Shown here: piece by piece, positions 12,200 to 24,260 of the stretch
Numbering within the stretch: the stretch's first letter is position 1
How the letters are laid out: every line of letters starts with the position of its first letter
Source of the DNA: Delphinapterus leucas
Lineage: Eukaryota; Chordata; Mammalia; Artiodactyla; Monodontidae
Assembly: GCF_002288925.2 (NCBI RefSeq)
Contig: NW_022098045.1
Span: forward strand, 10,073,540-10,137,539
Direction: 5' to 3'
DNA: 64,000 nt
Program-made: the position numbers and the translations under genes
The notes under the pieces: model-generated
The model's database searches: none
Told to the model about the DNA's origin: nothing
The model's input: only the letters and a program-made list of their open reading frames with translations

Positions 12200-13790
12200 G
12201 GAATGAGGTAGCGAGGACGATATCAGAATATCTGAGGAGGAAGGGTAGTAAGGGACATGACAAATTTCAAAAAACCCACTTGAAATTCTGATATTCCTTC
12301 CTTCAGTACTCCACTCATCCCTGCACACCTCCCTCAATAGGAATGGGAAGCCACAAGAGTCTTTTGAAGAAAACACTGTCCTTTTTAAAGAGCTTCATGG
12401 CTACTTGTTAAAGTATTTCATGGAGTAACTGCCTAATTTCCTAAACACTAGACAAGTCTATTTCTGCACTTTCCAAGGGTAATTCATAGAATACTCATCC
12501 CATAGATATTGTTTGTTAAAAAGGTTCAGTCCACATAAGTTTGGGAAATCTCACATCACATCCCTTTCTGTCAGAGATTCACAAACCATATTAATTAGCC
12601 TACCAAAGGATCTAAGGACTCCCACAGTAGAGGAACCGGTTCAGTTTTTTTAACCCAGAGTTTCCACACACTTATTTGATCACAGATTTTATTTCCTCAT
12701 AACACCTATTAATATCCAAGTATTCCACAGAAAAAGTTGAGAAACGCTGGCCTATGTTAGTTTGTGTGTGGTTGGAGCATGTCACGGGTGGCTCTGTACC
12801 CGCCACAGACCTTCTTATGCGAGACAATAAAGCATTTTGTCCCCACGCCCCATAACCTTTCCTGTCTGCTCTCATTTGCCTCTTCAGTTCCTCATGCAGA
12901 GAAGAACCCAACTCCAGCCCTCATTTCTACCCTGTAAGTACCCCCAAATGGCTTTATTCAGTGGGGATGGTGAAGTGAGGCTTCTGGGTTTGTCAGTGTT
13001 TTTCTGGAACCCTCACCAATGTCCATCCCCCAAATCTGAGCTAAGTAACCGACCTGACTAAAAGAGAAACCAGCCTGGAGAACCTGACGGCACTTGCAGG
13101 TCTGCCTGTGTAATTAAGTAGAAGAAAGGGAAGGGTTGTGAAAAACTGCTGAGCAAGGGCCAAAGAAAAGAGGAGAACAGACCTGTCTGGACCTGAATGA
13201 GTTACAATAGCAGATGAGAATGAAAACGAGGAACGGCCTTCTTCCTAGCTCTCATTTCCTTCTTCTGCAAATGCCCTGAGTGGCCTTTTTTTAATTCTTC
13301 CCCAGCACAGCTGTAGTCAGCTTTCTCCTTCAAAGCTGTGCTCTGTGCGCCCTCTGCCGGCCCTGACCAGCAGTTAGATTTAAAACCAACTGCCCCATAA
13401 AAGTTACATTTGGGTGGCCTACAGACAGACATCTTTGCCATCTGCATATCCTCTCTTAAACTTAGCTACACTTCCTAGCAAAGATGAGAGTTCAACTTCT
13501 TTTGTATCAGCAACAACAAAAAGCTGGGGGGGATGATAAAAAGAGAACTATAAAATAAATTATTATACTTCATACTATGAAATGCAGCCCACCTATATTG
13601 TGTCCACAATTGCGAGGCACTAAAGATTTAAAAATTAATAATACTCGGCCTCTACTCTCAGGAAACTTACAAGTTAGAGAGGGGAGACCAACATACAGCA
13701 CATTTGTCAAAAGGAAGAATTTTAGAAAATTTCTGTAACATGTGCCTTGAATGATGATTCCAATATGTTCACTGAATCTATAAAGAATCA
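12200..13790. other. Non-coding sequence with traces of old repeats
   Basis: A possible hAT-like remnant near 12600-12750 (ends near GAGAAACGCTGG) and L2-like text near 13590-13690. No coding exon seen. Confidence 0.35.
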
Positions 13791-13796
13791 ATTCGG

Positions 13797-15650
13797 GAGA
13801 GAAGGAACCAAGATGGCGGAGTAGAAGGACGTGCTCTCACTCCCTCTTGCAAGAACACCAGAATCACAGCTAGCTGCTGGACAATCATCGACAAGAAGAC
13901 ACTGGAACTCACCAAAAAAGACACCCCACATACAAAGACCAAGGAGAAGCCACAATGAGATGGTAGGAGGGGCGCAATCACAGTAAAATCAAATCCCATA
14001 ACTGCTGGGTGGGTGACTCACAGACTGGAGAACACTTATACCACAGAAGTCCACCCACTGGAGTGAAGGTTCTGAGCCCCACGTCAGGCTTCCCAACCTG
14101 GGGGTCCGGCAATGGGAGGAGGAATTCCTAGAGAATCAGACCTTAAAGCCTAGTTGGAATTGATTGCAGGACTTCAACAGGACTGGGGAAAACAGAGACT
14201 CCACTCTTGGAGGGCACACACAAAGTAGTGTGTGCATTGGGACCCAGGGGAAGGAGCAGTGACCCCAGGGGAGACTGAACCAGACCTACCTGCTAGTGTT
14301 GGAAGGTCTCCTGCAGAGGAGGGGGGTGGCTGTGGCTCACCATGGGGGCAAGGACACTGGCAGCAGAAGATCTGGGAAGTACACCTTGGTGTGAGTCCTC
14401 CCAGAGTCTGTCATTAGCCCCACCAAAGAGCCCAGGTAGGCTCCAGTGTTCGGTTGCCTCAGGCCAAACAACCAACAGGGAGGGAACCCAGCCCCACCCA
14501 TCAACAGTCAAGGGGAATAAAGTTTAACTCAGCTCTGCCCACCAGAGCAACAGTCAGCTCTACCCACCACCAGTCCCTCCCATCAAGCCTCTTAGATAGC
14601 CTCATCCACCAGAGGGAAGAGAGCAGAAGCAAGAAGAACTATAATCCTGCACCCTGTGGATCAAAAACCACTTTCACAGAAAGATAGACAAGATGAAAAG
14701 GCAGAGGGCTATGTACCAGATGAAGGAACAAGATAAAACCCCAGAAAAACAACTAAATGAAGTGGAGATAGGCAACCTTCCAGAAAAATAATTCAGAATA
14801 ATGATAGTGAAGATGATCCAGGACCTCGGAAAAAGAATGGAGGCAAAGGTCAAGAAGATGCAAGAAATGTTTAACAAAGACCTAGAAGAATTAAAGAAAA
14901 AACACCTAGAAGAATTAAAGAACAAACAAACAGAGACCAACAATACAATAACTGAAATGAAAAATACACTAGAAGGAATCAATACCTGAATAACTGCGGC
15001 AGAAGAACGGATATGTGACCTGGAAGACAGAATGGTGGAATTCACTGCTGCAGAACAGAAAAAAGAATGAAAAGAAATGATGACAGATTAAGAGACCTCT
15101 GGAACAACATTAAACGCAACAACATTCGCATTATAGGGGTCCCAGAAGGAGAAGAGAGAGAGAAAGGACCCAAGAAAATATTTGAAGAGATTATAGTCGA
15201 AAACTTCCCTAACATGGGAAAGGAACTAGCCACCCAAGTCCAGGAAGCACAGAGAGTCCCATACAGGATAAACCCAAGGAGAAAAATGCCAAGACACATA
15301 GTAATCAAATGGGCAAAAATTAAAGACAGAAAAATTATTGAAAGCAGCAAGGGAAAAACAACAAACAACATACAAGGGAACTCCCATAAGGTTAAAAGCT
15401 GATTTCTCAGCAGAAACTCTACAAGCCAGAAGGGAGTGGCATGATATACTTAAAGTGATGAAAGGGAAGAACCTACAACCAAGATTACTCTACCCGGCAA
15501 GGATCTCATTCAGATTCGATGGAGAAATCAAAAGCTTTACAGACAAGCAAAAGCTAAGAGAATTCAGCACCACCAAACCAGCTCTACAACAAATGCTAAA
15601 GGAACTTCTCTAAGTGGGAAACACAAGAGAAGAAAAGGACCTACAAAGAG
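13797..15650 (+). mobile_element. L1 5' half: 5' UTR and ORF1, 3' part lost
   Basis: Begins at the L1 5' end (GAAGGAACCAAGATGGCGGAG), continues through about 0.9 kb of 5' UTR and all of ORF1, and stops in the inter-ORF spacer just after ORF1. ORF2, the 3' UTR and the poly-A tail are missing. This is the reverse of normal 5' truncation and implies a later deletion or rearrangement. Confidence 0.85.
14693..15613 (+). pseudogene. L1 ORF1p (RNA-binding chaperone), broken
   Basis: ORF1p normally forms trimers on L1 RNA through a coiled coil, an RRM and a C-terminal domain. The Glu/Lys-rich coiled coil (about 14850-14950) and the C-terminal domain (about 15280-15610, with MPRHIVIKW and PARISFRFDGEIKSF) are easy to see. 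The frame is disrupted by TAA at 14789-14791 and TGA at 14987-14989. The RRM part (15067-15402) lies in another frame, so two frameshifts are also needed. It is inactive. Confidence 0.85.
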
Positions 15651-15654
15651 TTAG

Positions 15655-16515
15655 GTTGATCTGTTTAGGATTACACAGTTTGTGTTAGAACCAGAAGTGT
15701 GGTTTACTGATTTAAATTTAAATGCTTTTTCTATTCAGTCCTTCTGTTTTGCCCAAAGTGGCACATTCTTCACTATGTCAATATAGCTTATCTTCCCATT
15801 TAAAAACCAGCATATATATCTATATATAAATATAGATATATGGATATAGATATCATTCCTTGTCCAAATACATATTAAAAACCTTTTCATCTTAAAAGAA
15901 TGAAACACCTACAAAATTGTGGTTTCATTACAGATGCATGAAATGCAGGATATTAAAATTCTTTTAATGTAGGCTAATTTTTAACCACCCTCATTTTTTC
16001 TCTTCTTTCTCTATAATTGTTTATTTCCCTTACTATGTATACTTAAGCATTGCTTTTGAATAACCCTAAGAGATTATGGGAAACTAAGATAGGCTGTAAC
16101 TTTCCATTTTATCAGTTTGAGCCCTTCCAATCCCAAAGGTCATTTTAAGCCTATTTACTGTTTAATATAAAATTACTTAGCTTTCTCAATGCAAAGTGAT
16201 TGTTGGGTTTAATTATAATATATAAGCAATTTAGGCCATTTCATCTTGGAAATATATCTTAAGAACAAAAAGCCACAATGTATTCATGGAGTAAGAGTCT
16301 AGAGTTACAGCCTTGTTGTTGCAGTCTGCAATCACTATGTTTAGAATAACCTCTGTGTGCAAAAAAAAAATCTTTAAGTCACAGGTCCTGAGGTGGGGGA
16401 GCGTATAGTGGTGGTAGGATGAAATGGAAATAGTCCATATGGTTTCTGCTCTCATAGAACTCTCTAAGTGATTTCACAGTTGGTCTAGCGCTCTTTAGTA
16501 TCTTTCCTTAATAAG
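15655..16515. other. Sequence separating two L1 pieces
   Basis: About 0.86 kb with no L1 text that I can see. Contains an AT-rich TATA/TAGATA patch (15805-15855). No gene seen. Confidence 0.45.
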
Positions 16516-16518
16516 TAA

Positions 16519-17610
16519 ATGCCTATAAATAAAATGGATAATTGTATTAAAAAAGATATTCAATGGAGAAAAGACAGTCTCTTCAGTAAGTGGTGCTGGG
16601 GAAACTGGACAGCTACATGTAAAAGAATGAAATTAGAACACTCCCTAACACCATATACAAAAATAAACTCAAAATTGATTCGAGACCTAAATTTAAGACC
16701 GGACACTATAAAACTCTTAGAGGAAAACATAGGAAGAACCCTCTTTGACATAAATCACAGCAAGATCTTTTTTGATCCATCTCCTAGAGTAATGGAAATA
16801 AAAACAGAAATAACAAAATGGGACCTAATGAAACTTCAAAGCTTTTGCACAGCAAAGGAAACCATAAACAAGATGAAAAGACAACTCTCAGAATGCGAGA
16901 AAATATTTGCAAATGAATGAATGGACAAAGGATTAATCTCCAAAATATATAAACAGCTCATGCAGCTCAATATTAAAGAAACAAAAAACCCAATCCAAAA
17001 ATGGGCAGAAGACCTAAATAGACATTTCTCCAAAGAAGATATACAGATGGCCAAGAGGCACATGAAAAGCTGCTCAACATCACTAATTATTAGAGAAATG
17101 CAAATTAAAACTACAATGAGATATCACCTCACACCAGTTAGAATAGGCATCACCAGAAAATCTACAAACAACAAATGCTGGAGAGGGTGTGGAGAAAAGG
17201 GAACCCTCTTGCACTGTTGGTGGAAATGTAAATTGATACAGCCTCTATGGAGAACAGTATGGAGGTTCCTTAAAAAACTAAAAATAGATTTACCATATGA
17301 TCCAGAAATCCCACTACTGGGCATATACTCAGAGAAAACCATAATTCAAAAAGACACATGCACCCCAATGTTCATTGCAGCACTATTTACAATAGCCAGG
17401 TCATGGAAGCAACCTAAATGCCCATCAACAGACGAATGGATAAAGAAGATGTGGTACATATATACAATGGAATATTACTCAGCCATAAAAAGGAACGAAA
17501 TTGAGTCATTTGTTGAGACATGGACGGATCTAGAGACTATCATACAGAGTAAAGTAAGTCAGAAAGAGAAAAACAAACACCGTATATTAACGCATGTATG
17601 TGGAGCCTAG
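16519..17610 (+). pseudogene. L1 ORF2 C-terminal part with one in-frame stop
   Basis: About 360 codons of the region following the reverse transcriptase domain, in one frame (KWCWGNW near the start; [16 protein letters not shown] near the end). The only interruption is TGA at 16918-16920. The upstream endonuclease and reverse transcriptase domains are missing, so this is a 5'-truncated dead copy. The L1 match itself begins near 16556. Confidence 0.9.
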
Positions 17611-17821
17611 AAAAATGGTACAGATGAGCTGGTTTGCAGAGCAGAAGTTGAGACACAGATGCAGAGAACAGACGTAGGGACGCCAAGGGGGGAAAACTGC
17701 GGTGGGGTGGGGATGGTGGTGTGCTGAATTGGGCGATTGGGATTGACATGTATACACTGACGTGTATAAAATTGATGACTGATAAGAACCTGCAGCATAG
17801 AAAAACAAACAAAAAAAAAAA
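16556..17821 (+). mobile_element. 5'-truncated L1 with 3' UTR and poly-A
   Basis: The ORF2 end is followed by a G-rich 3' UTR (AAGGGGGGAAAACTGCGG...), the GATGACTGATAAGAACCTGC end and an A-rich tail. No convincing TSD was found. It has the same orientation as the L1 5' piece at 13797-15650. Confidence 0.9.
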
Positions 17822-17829
17822 ACAACTAA

Positions 17830-18480
17830 TACTAAACTTTCTTTGGGTTATTTGTATGGAAATATGTTAATATAAATGTTTCAGACATTACATGAAATTT
17901 CTAAAAATCTTATATGTTCTGGTATAATAAGTCATAATTCTAGTTATTACTTTAAAATGTACATCTCAGAAATAACTAAATTTCCTTGTCAATTGCATTA
18001 TTATGAACTTTCATCACATCTTTAACGTGGTCATTTTTAAGTCTTTTGTCATTTACAGGCAGCTCTGGGTGTACTCTGATGCTTTTGCAAAACTGTTCCT
18101 ATAAAAGGGTTTCATCTTCAAGGAATTCATGGAAAAGACTCTGACAAGTACAGGTTTCTGGTAACTGACTATACTGCTGAACTGAATGAAGAAGCATTTT
18201 CAGAACTCTAATGGAAAACTGATAAACTCACAAAAGTGCTAACAAACGATCAGGATAAAAAAAATTAATTACATGGGACTGCGTGAACTGATGAGGATGA
18301 TTATAATTTTTGTGACTTTCTGTTTGAACAACAACAAAAAAATCCCCCCCAAAAAAAATTTAAAAATAAATAGGTAGGTAAATAAATAAGAGTCAGTTCA
18401 ATATACCAGACCATGCCTTCTTAAATGTGCCTCTTATTGGATAGATTTGGTTACATGACAATATGGACTCATAATGATCA
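17830..18480. other. Non-coding sequence, nothing recognised
   Basis: AT-rich. No exon or named repeat seen. Confidence 0.4.
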
Positions 18481-18489
18481 TACCAACCA

Positions 18490-18690
18490 TCCATCATGGA
18501 ACACCTGCTGGCGGCCAGTCACAAAATGCTTTATATGTTAGCTCATTTTGTGAATTAGGTTCAGAGATGAGCCTAAGGAAGAAACTGAGGTTCAGAGATG
18601 CCAAGATTACACAACCAGAACGTGGCAAAGTCAGCATTCAAGTCCAGGTCTGCTTGACTCCAAGGTCCCTTCAATCTCTCCCCACTGTCT
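18490..18690 (-). repeat. MIR remnant
   Basis: AACACCTGCTGGCGGCCAG, GAAGAAACTGAGGTTCAGAGATG and CAACCAGAACGTGGCAAAGTCAG in reverse MIR order. L2-like text follows at about 18815-18890. Confidence 0.65.
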
Positions 18691-19289
18691 CGATCATGAT
18701 CCAGTTTCCACAAATATCACTGCTACCTGAGGTTCCCCTCCACTTGGTCACTGAGTATAATGGAAAAGCCTAATATGACGGTCAACAATAGTATGCTACG
18801 TCATGTTCATATTGAGCAAAGCATTACGGAGGGCCCTGGCCTTAAGGAGTTTACAATATAATGGAGCAGGAGCTACATGCAAATAAATTAAATGCAGCCA
18901 ACAGATTTTCCACACGCCAGAAACAGCTAGTTTGAAAACATAATGGAAAACAAATTCCACTAACAAGAGCACCCAAAGTACCCCAGAATAAACATTTAAA
19001 AATTTGTCAAGCCTTTATGAAGAAACTTACAGAGCTTTTATAGGAAGATATAATATAGAACAAATAGAAAGTCAACCGATGTTCCTGGCTGAAAAGACTC
19101 AATATTGCAAATATATTAATTCTCTCCAATTTGTTAAATTTAAAAAATAAATTTGCTTTATTGAATCCGTTATTGAATCACTGTGATATCAGCACAGAAA
19201 TAGACCTATACATCAACTCTAAAATCGAATTAACAATGTACATGTGGGAGTTTAGTCTGTGGTAAAAGTGGCATTTCAACCTAATGAGG

Positions 19290-19470
19290 AGGGACTTCCC
19301 TGGTGGTCCAGTGGTAAAGACTACAAGTTCCCAAAGCAGGGGGCCCAAGTTAGATCCCTCATCAGGGAACTAGATCCTGCATGCATGCCACAACTAAAGA
19401 TCCCGCGTGCTGCAGCTAAGACCCGGTGCCTCCAAATAAATTTTAAAAAGACAAAACAAAACAAAAAAAA
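19290..19470 (+). mobile_element. CHR-type SINE (short form, extended)
   Basis: GGGACTTCCCTGGTGGTCCAG head and CAAATAAATTTTAAAAAGAC tail. No clear TSD, and more diverged than its neighbours. Confidence 0.88.
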
Positions 19471-19848
19471 ACTAGTGTGGAAAGTAGTCAGTAAGTGGTA
19501 CAAAACAGCTGGCTGTACATTTGGGAAAACACTAATTCCTACCTTTCAAGAGACAAAAAAACGAATTCCAGGTGGATTAAAGAGTTAAACAGTAAAACAA
19601 GCAAAAGAAACAGAAAAAAAAATAAGGCAATATTTTTATATGGAGATAGAAAAGGAAGCCTTGCACAACATGTCACTAAGGTCCAAGATCATAATAAAAA
19701 AATACTGACATGTTTGACGAGGTAAGAAACAAAAATGTCTGGAAAAGAATAGACACCAAAAAGAAAAAGGTAAACTTCAGATGAAAATATTTGAGATATA
19801 TATAATAGTCAAAGAACAATGTATTATTAATTTTAAAAACAAAACAGG

Positions 19849-20204
19849 GCTTCCCTGGTGGCTCAGTGGTTAAGAATCCACCTGCCAATGCAGGGGACAT
19901 GCGTTCAAGCCCTGGTCCGGGAAGATCCCACATGCCGCAGAGCAACTAAGCCCGTGCACCACAACTACTGAGCCTGCGCTCTAGAACCTGTGAGCCACAA
20001 CCACTGAGCCCATGAGCCACAACTACTGAAGCCCGTGCGCCTAGAGCCCGTGTTCTGCAACAAGAGAAGCCACCGCAATGAGAAGCCCATGCACTGCAGT
20101 GAAGAGTAGCCCCTACTCACCGCAACTAGAGAACGCCCACGAGCAGCAACAAAGACCCAATGCAGCCAAAAATAAATAAATTAAATAAATAAATAAACAA
20201 ACCG
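19849..20204 (+). mobile_element. CHR-type SINE (long form)
   Basis: Full-length copy with repeated CAACTACTGAGCC units and a TAAATAAATAAA tail. The flanks share AAACAAAACAGGG (about 19837-19849 and 20205-20217). Confidence 0.93.
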
Positions 20205-20216
20205 AAACAAAACAGG

Positions 20217-20338
20217 GACTTTCCTGGCAGTCCAGTGGTTAAAGACTCCTTGCTTCCACTGCAGGGGGCACAGCTTTGATCCCTGGCCGGGAACTAAGAT
20301 CCTGCATACAGCACCTCACGGTCAAAAAAAAAAAAAAA
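20217..20338 (+). mobile_element. CHR-type SINE (short form)
   Basis: Short copy with a poly-A tail, inserted just behind the previous SINE in its A-rich 3' flank and in the same orientation. Confidence 0.92.
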
Positions 20339-20971
20339 ACAGAGTTCAGAAAATATGTTATTCATTGATGTTAAATATAAAAGGCATAACAAAGAAAAGA
20401 AATATAAATTAGATTACTGCAATGGTTATTTTCATGGGATGGTAAGGAGACTTTTACTGCTGTATTGTTTGAATTTCAACAGTGATCACTGTTCACTACA
20501 AGTGAACACTACAAGAAAAAAAACTATAAAAATATTTCCATTTTAAAAACAACAATAAGTAAAAGAATAGTCCTTTACAGGAGAACTTAATACTTTACAA
20601 GAAGCATCTTGAATTAGTGAGTGCTTGAAAGTCCCCAGCTTGTGGAATATTCGGAAACTCTCTAGTGACCTAAGAAATTGGATGATTCAAAATTAGTGAC
20701 TTTTCCTTCTGAGATGCTAGTCTCTAAAAAGCAATGACAGTAGATTTGCTGGTCCATGAAAGTAGTCATGAGGTCTAAAAGCTTGTTTTAAAATAAATGG
20801 ACAAAAGTGAAATGTCCCCCTTCTCCTTCCCAGGGGTCCATCTTCTCTTTCTGCTCCACCCTCAAGATTTTGCCAAACTATCAAGGGAACGACAGAAATA
20901 CATGTGCTGTTTTATATTACCTGCTGTGGGTTTTAATCTCAATTATTCCTTTTGCATAAAAATAGAAAACA

Positions 20972-21187
20972 GGGCTTCCCTGGTGGCGCAGTGGTTGAGA
21001 GTCCGCCTGCCGATGCAGGGGACACAGGTTCGTGCCCCGGTCCGGGAGGATCCCACATACCGCGGAGCGGCTGGGCCCGTGAGCCATGGCCGCTGAGCCT
21101 GCGCGTCCGGAGCCTGTGCTCCGCAGCGGGAGAGGCCGCAACAGTGAGAGGCCCGCAAACCAAAAAAAAAAAAAAAAAAAAAAAAAA
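20972..21187 (+). mobile_element. CHR-type SINE, young-looking, long poly-A
   Basis: Close to consensus and CpG-rich (GGCGCAGTGG head; GCGCGTCCGGAGCC). Ends in an A run of about 25 bases (21163-21187). Its reverse complement makes long but meaningless minus-strand frames. Confidence 0.95.
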
Positions 21188-21189
21188 GA

Positions 21190-22690
21190 AAACAAAGAAA
21201 ATGGAGGAGGAGGTGGAGGAGGTACAGTGGATGAAGAGCAGGGAGAGAAGGAAAAGATTCTCAGCTCTAAACCTTTCAAAATACATTTTGGAAACTCCCT
21301 AAAGAGAGAGTCCATGGAAAGAAAAGGTTTGCGACAGCAGAAGCCAACAGTAATGCCACAAATTGCGAAGAATACCTGAAGGGTGGGCAGCTCCCCACCT
21401 GGGTCTGCTGGAGTCTCCCCATGCTGGAGGAGGGCAGAGGGTCCATAGGAAGCAATCCAGCCACCGAGCCCCGGCTGGAAGATGAGGGGTGATGGAGTGT
21501 GGGATGAGAAGACTCTCAGCCAACTGGGGATCCAAGGGCTTGCTTCCCAGGTGAGGTAAAGTCTGAGCGCTGCTCCCCCATGACAACAGCCTGACAGCAT
21601 GACAGGAGGGGTGGCAGCATGCTGTGTTGGCCAGAGTCCTGAGACAGACTCTTGAACCTCCCAAAGCCTCAGAATGCCATGAGGGAGCAGCAGAAAGTTT
21701 CCTTTGCCCCTAAGAGGGCCACAAAAGCAGTTGAGAGAGAGCCAGAGTGCATGAGGGAGCCTGCATGTTCCAAGTAGAGCATGTGAACTGATGACCACAG
21801 ACAGAAAACAAACATTAGCAGCAGATGCCACCTTAGAGAGACGAAGATCATGACTCAGGAGCTCTCCCCTCCACCAAGTTCCTCACAGACATAGATGCGC
21901 CCCACCCCCCCGTGTAGAAAGAAGGGAAGGGGGAAATTCTGAGTTCACTGAGGACACCTCGCACTGACTAGATTAAGCTCAGATATCGGGTAACATGAGG
22001 CTCACGAGAAAGGTCGAGTTGTGTTATAAATTATGTGTAAAACGTAAAGTTGCTGTAGGCCGGAATTTGTGGGCTGTGCAAAGTTGACCCACCACACTAG
22101 CTTCACAGCGTTGTTTTAATATGACAAGGTGAGCCCAAGAGGGGGACAGTCCCATATACACCTCTCCAATTATCCGATGCTTGTTGTTGTTACTACAGCT
22201 CATGACTTCATTGCCCCGTGGCTTTCAGCTCCACTATTTACTAAACAGAAGGAGCAACGCAATGTGGCCAAGTTTACTAAGCTTATTTTTACAGCAAGCA
22301 AGAATATACCAGTGCATTACCTCAGAATTAACATATTTCATTTTCCCACATATAAGTAATGTGACCAGTGCTTGTAATTCAGTCAACCCACCTGTAACAC
22401 GAGATATTATCTCTAAGTTGATAAGACACATTGGTTCAAGATTTCCTTTATATAAAATGATTCAACAAGGCATTTTTCTCAAGCGCTACAGTCCAGACCA
22501 GTTTTGCTGCTTGCTTGTCAAATACAATTTGATTGTACTGGGTTAAAATAAACTCAGTCAACTACCTGTCTTCACCTCCTGCCAGGCACCCCATAAGGAC
22601 ATCGACTGTTTTTCCTTTAAAGTTACACCATTGGAAGCAGGAAAGTAGTTGTCATTAATGTATTTATCATACTAAAGATTGCAACTACAT
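21190..22690. other. Non-coding sequence, nothing recognised
   Basis: The first 0.7 kb is fairly GC-rich and carries a 304-codon minus-strand frame (21831-20917). That frame runs through the poly-T and body of the SINE and has no recognisable domain. No exon supported. Confidence 0.4.
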
Positions 22691-22699
22691 ATCTATGGT

Positions 22700-22865
22700 A
22701 TGCTAAGTATTTTGCATAATTACTTAATTTAAACTTGAGAACTATCCCTATTTTATAAATTAGCAAACCGAGTCTCAGAGAGTTAAGTTACGATAAAGGC
22801 ACAGAGTAAATGGCAATGCCTATATTTTGGATCCAAGTGTGTCTGACTTCTTCCAACTCTACCAC
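22700..22865 (-). repeat. MIR remnant
   Basis: TATGGTATGCTAAGTATTTTGC, CCCTATTTTATAAATTAGCAAACCGAGTCTCAGAG in reverse MIR order. Confidence 0.7.
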
Positions 22866-22897
22866 GAAGTCTTGCTAATGAAAATATCTAAGCTTAT

Positions 22898-23088
22898 GCA
22901 CAGGGAGATCAGCTCAGTGCTTTGAGTCCACCTAGAGGGGTGAGATAGGGAGGGTGGGATGGAGACGCAAGAGGGAGGAGATATGGGGATGTACGTATAC
23001 GTATAGCTGATTCACTTTGTTATACAGCAGAAACTAACACACAATTGTAAAGCAATTATACTCCAATAAAGATGTTAAAAAAAGAAAA
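22898..23088 (+). mobile_element. L1 3' UTR, 191 bp, 18-bp TSD
   Basis: Only the last part of the L1 3' UTR is present (CACAGGGAGATCAGCTCAG ... CTCCAATAAAGATG plus A-rich tail). Perfect 18-bp TSD at 22880-22897 and 23089-23106. Confidence 0.95.
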
Positions 23089-23209
23089 GAAAATATCTAA
23101 GCTTATCTGAAGCACTTTTAAAAATTCTTGTCAAGAAACTCGAGGTCTAGGATAACAAGTCATTCTACCACTCCTACCCTTCTCATCTCCTACCCACTCC
23201 ACCACACAC

Positions 23210-23625
23210 CCTTCCTCTACCACACACTCACATCCATTCCCTGAACCCGCCTGCCTTCTTCCAAGCCTTCACAGAGCTGTTCCCTCTGCTTAGACTGTCC
23301 TACCTTTCCTCCCCATTTAAGAGAATTCCAACCCACCCTCTCCATCGGACAGTGACTTTGAAAGCTTTGCTCCCTCTCCCAGGGAGAATTAGCAGCCTCC
23401 ACTCCAACTTGTGCGATTAGTTTATCTTTCAATCATAGTGCACACCTGTCACTTGAGATTGGCACTTGTCTACATGTGCCTCTGTGACCACTACTAGAAC
23501 ATGAACTCCTAAAAGTCAGGGTCTGGAACCTATCTTTTTGCATACCTGTTAGTCCAAGCACTTAGGGAGCGCACAGTGGGAGTTCAGCCAGTACTTGTTG
23601 AATTCATGAATGAATCTCATTTTAA
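23210..23625 (+). repeat. L2 3' end
   Basis: Typical L2 order: CT-rich start, GAGAATTAGCAGCCTCC..., AGAACATGAACTCC, then TACTTGTTGAATTCATGAATGAAT at the 3' end. It ends about 150 bases upstream of the promoter region. Confidence 0.65.
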
Positions 23626-23779
23626 ATCAAGGTCTATTATTTTACATGTCCTAGATTGAGAATGAATCCTACGTAAGTAAACACTGTGAAGTAACTGGCT
23701 CCTAAATGATTTTAAGGATGACTACGAAGAAAGACTTCACTTAACCAAAGCCAGTTTTTCCAGAGACTTTGCCCGGTCT

Positions 23780-24260
23780 CGTCACAGTTTCAGCCCAGGT
23801 AAGGGAGGGCCCCGCCTCCCTCCCTGCCAATCAATCGCTCCTCGCGCCTGCGCAGACACCGCCCCCGGAGCCACGCCCCAGTCAGTGTCCCGAGACTGTT
23901 GCGGGCGGTTAGGTCCGGCGGGAACCTGTACTTCACTAGTTCGCCCACTATGACGATCGCCTACAGCTGCATTGCAAATGGCCGAGCCGTCCTAGCGGAG
24001 CTGACCCTAACCGGCGGCTCTTATCAGGTACCCCTGGGTCGTCACCTCGGCCTTCTCAGGCTCCACTTTTCAAGGGTGGCGCCCACTGGACCCGCCCCTC
24101 AGGACGGAGCGCCGAGGGGCTGCCCGGAGCGGGCTGTTGAGGCTTGAGGCCCCGCCCCCGCGTACGGCCTAGCCTGCGAGATCGTGAATCCCCGGCGTGA
24201 GCCACTAGCGCTCCCGGCCGGCCGAGCCGCAAGTGCGCCGCCCAGGGGTTAGGGTTGGTG
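23780..24260 (+). promoter_or_regulatory. CpG-rich TATA-less promoter of the R-SNARE gene
   Basis: This is the only GC- and CpG-dense stretch of the window outside SINEs. It surrounds exon 1. Visible sites are GC boxes at about 23810-23820, 23858-23868 and 23870-23880, a CCAAT box at 23827-23831 and a GCGCCTGCGCA palindrome at 23844-23854, the consensus for NRF1. No TATA box is seen at a suitable distance. This layout is typical of widely expressed genes. The 5' UTR probably begins between about 23860 and 23940. A second, divergent transcript is possible but unsupported. Confidence 0.8.
23950..24027 (+). CDS. R-SNARE exon 1: start and first longin strands (aa 1-26)
   Basis: The start is the first in-frame ATG after the GC-rich promoter, with A at -3. 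The upstream in-frame sequence has no other ATG. The encoded residues align without gaps to the start of VAMP7, including the Gly-Gly turn at 22-23. The donor is CAG|GTACCC in phase 0. The donor is not a perfect consensus, but reading through gives a proline-rich sequence unlike any longin domain. Confidence 0.88.

Noticed and set aside
13797..17821. One full-length L1 with a single pair of TSDs
   Set aside because: I compared the outer flanks and found no shared duplication, and the middle 0.86 kb is not L1.
20917..21831. 304-codon minus-strand open frame, the longest in the window
   Set aside because: It runs through the poly-T and body of a SINE and then into sequence with no recognisable domain. 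No splice or promoter context supports it.
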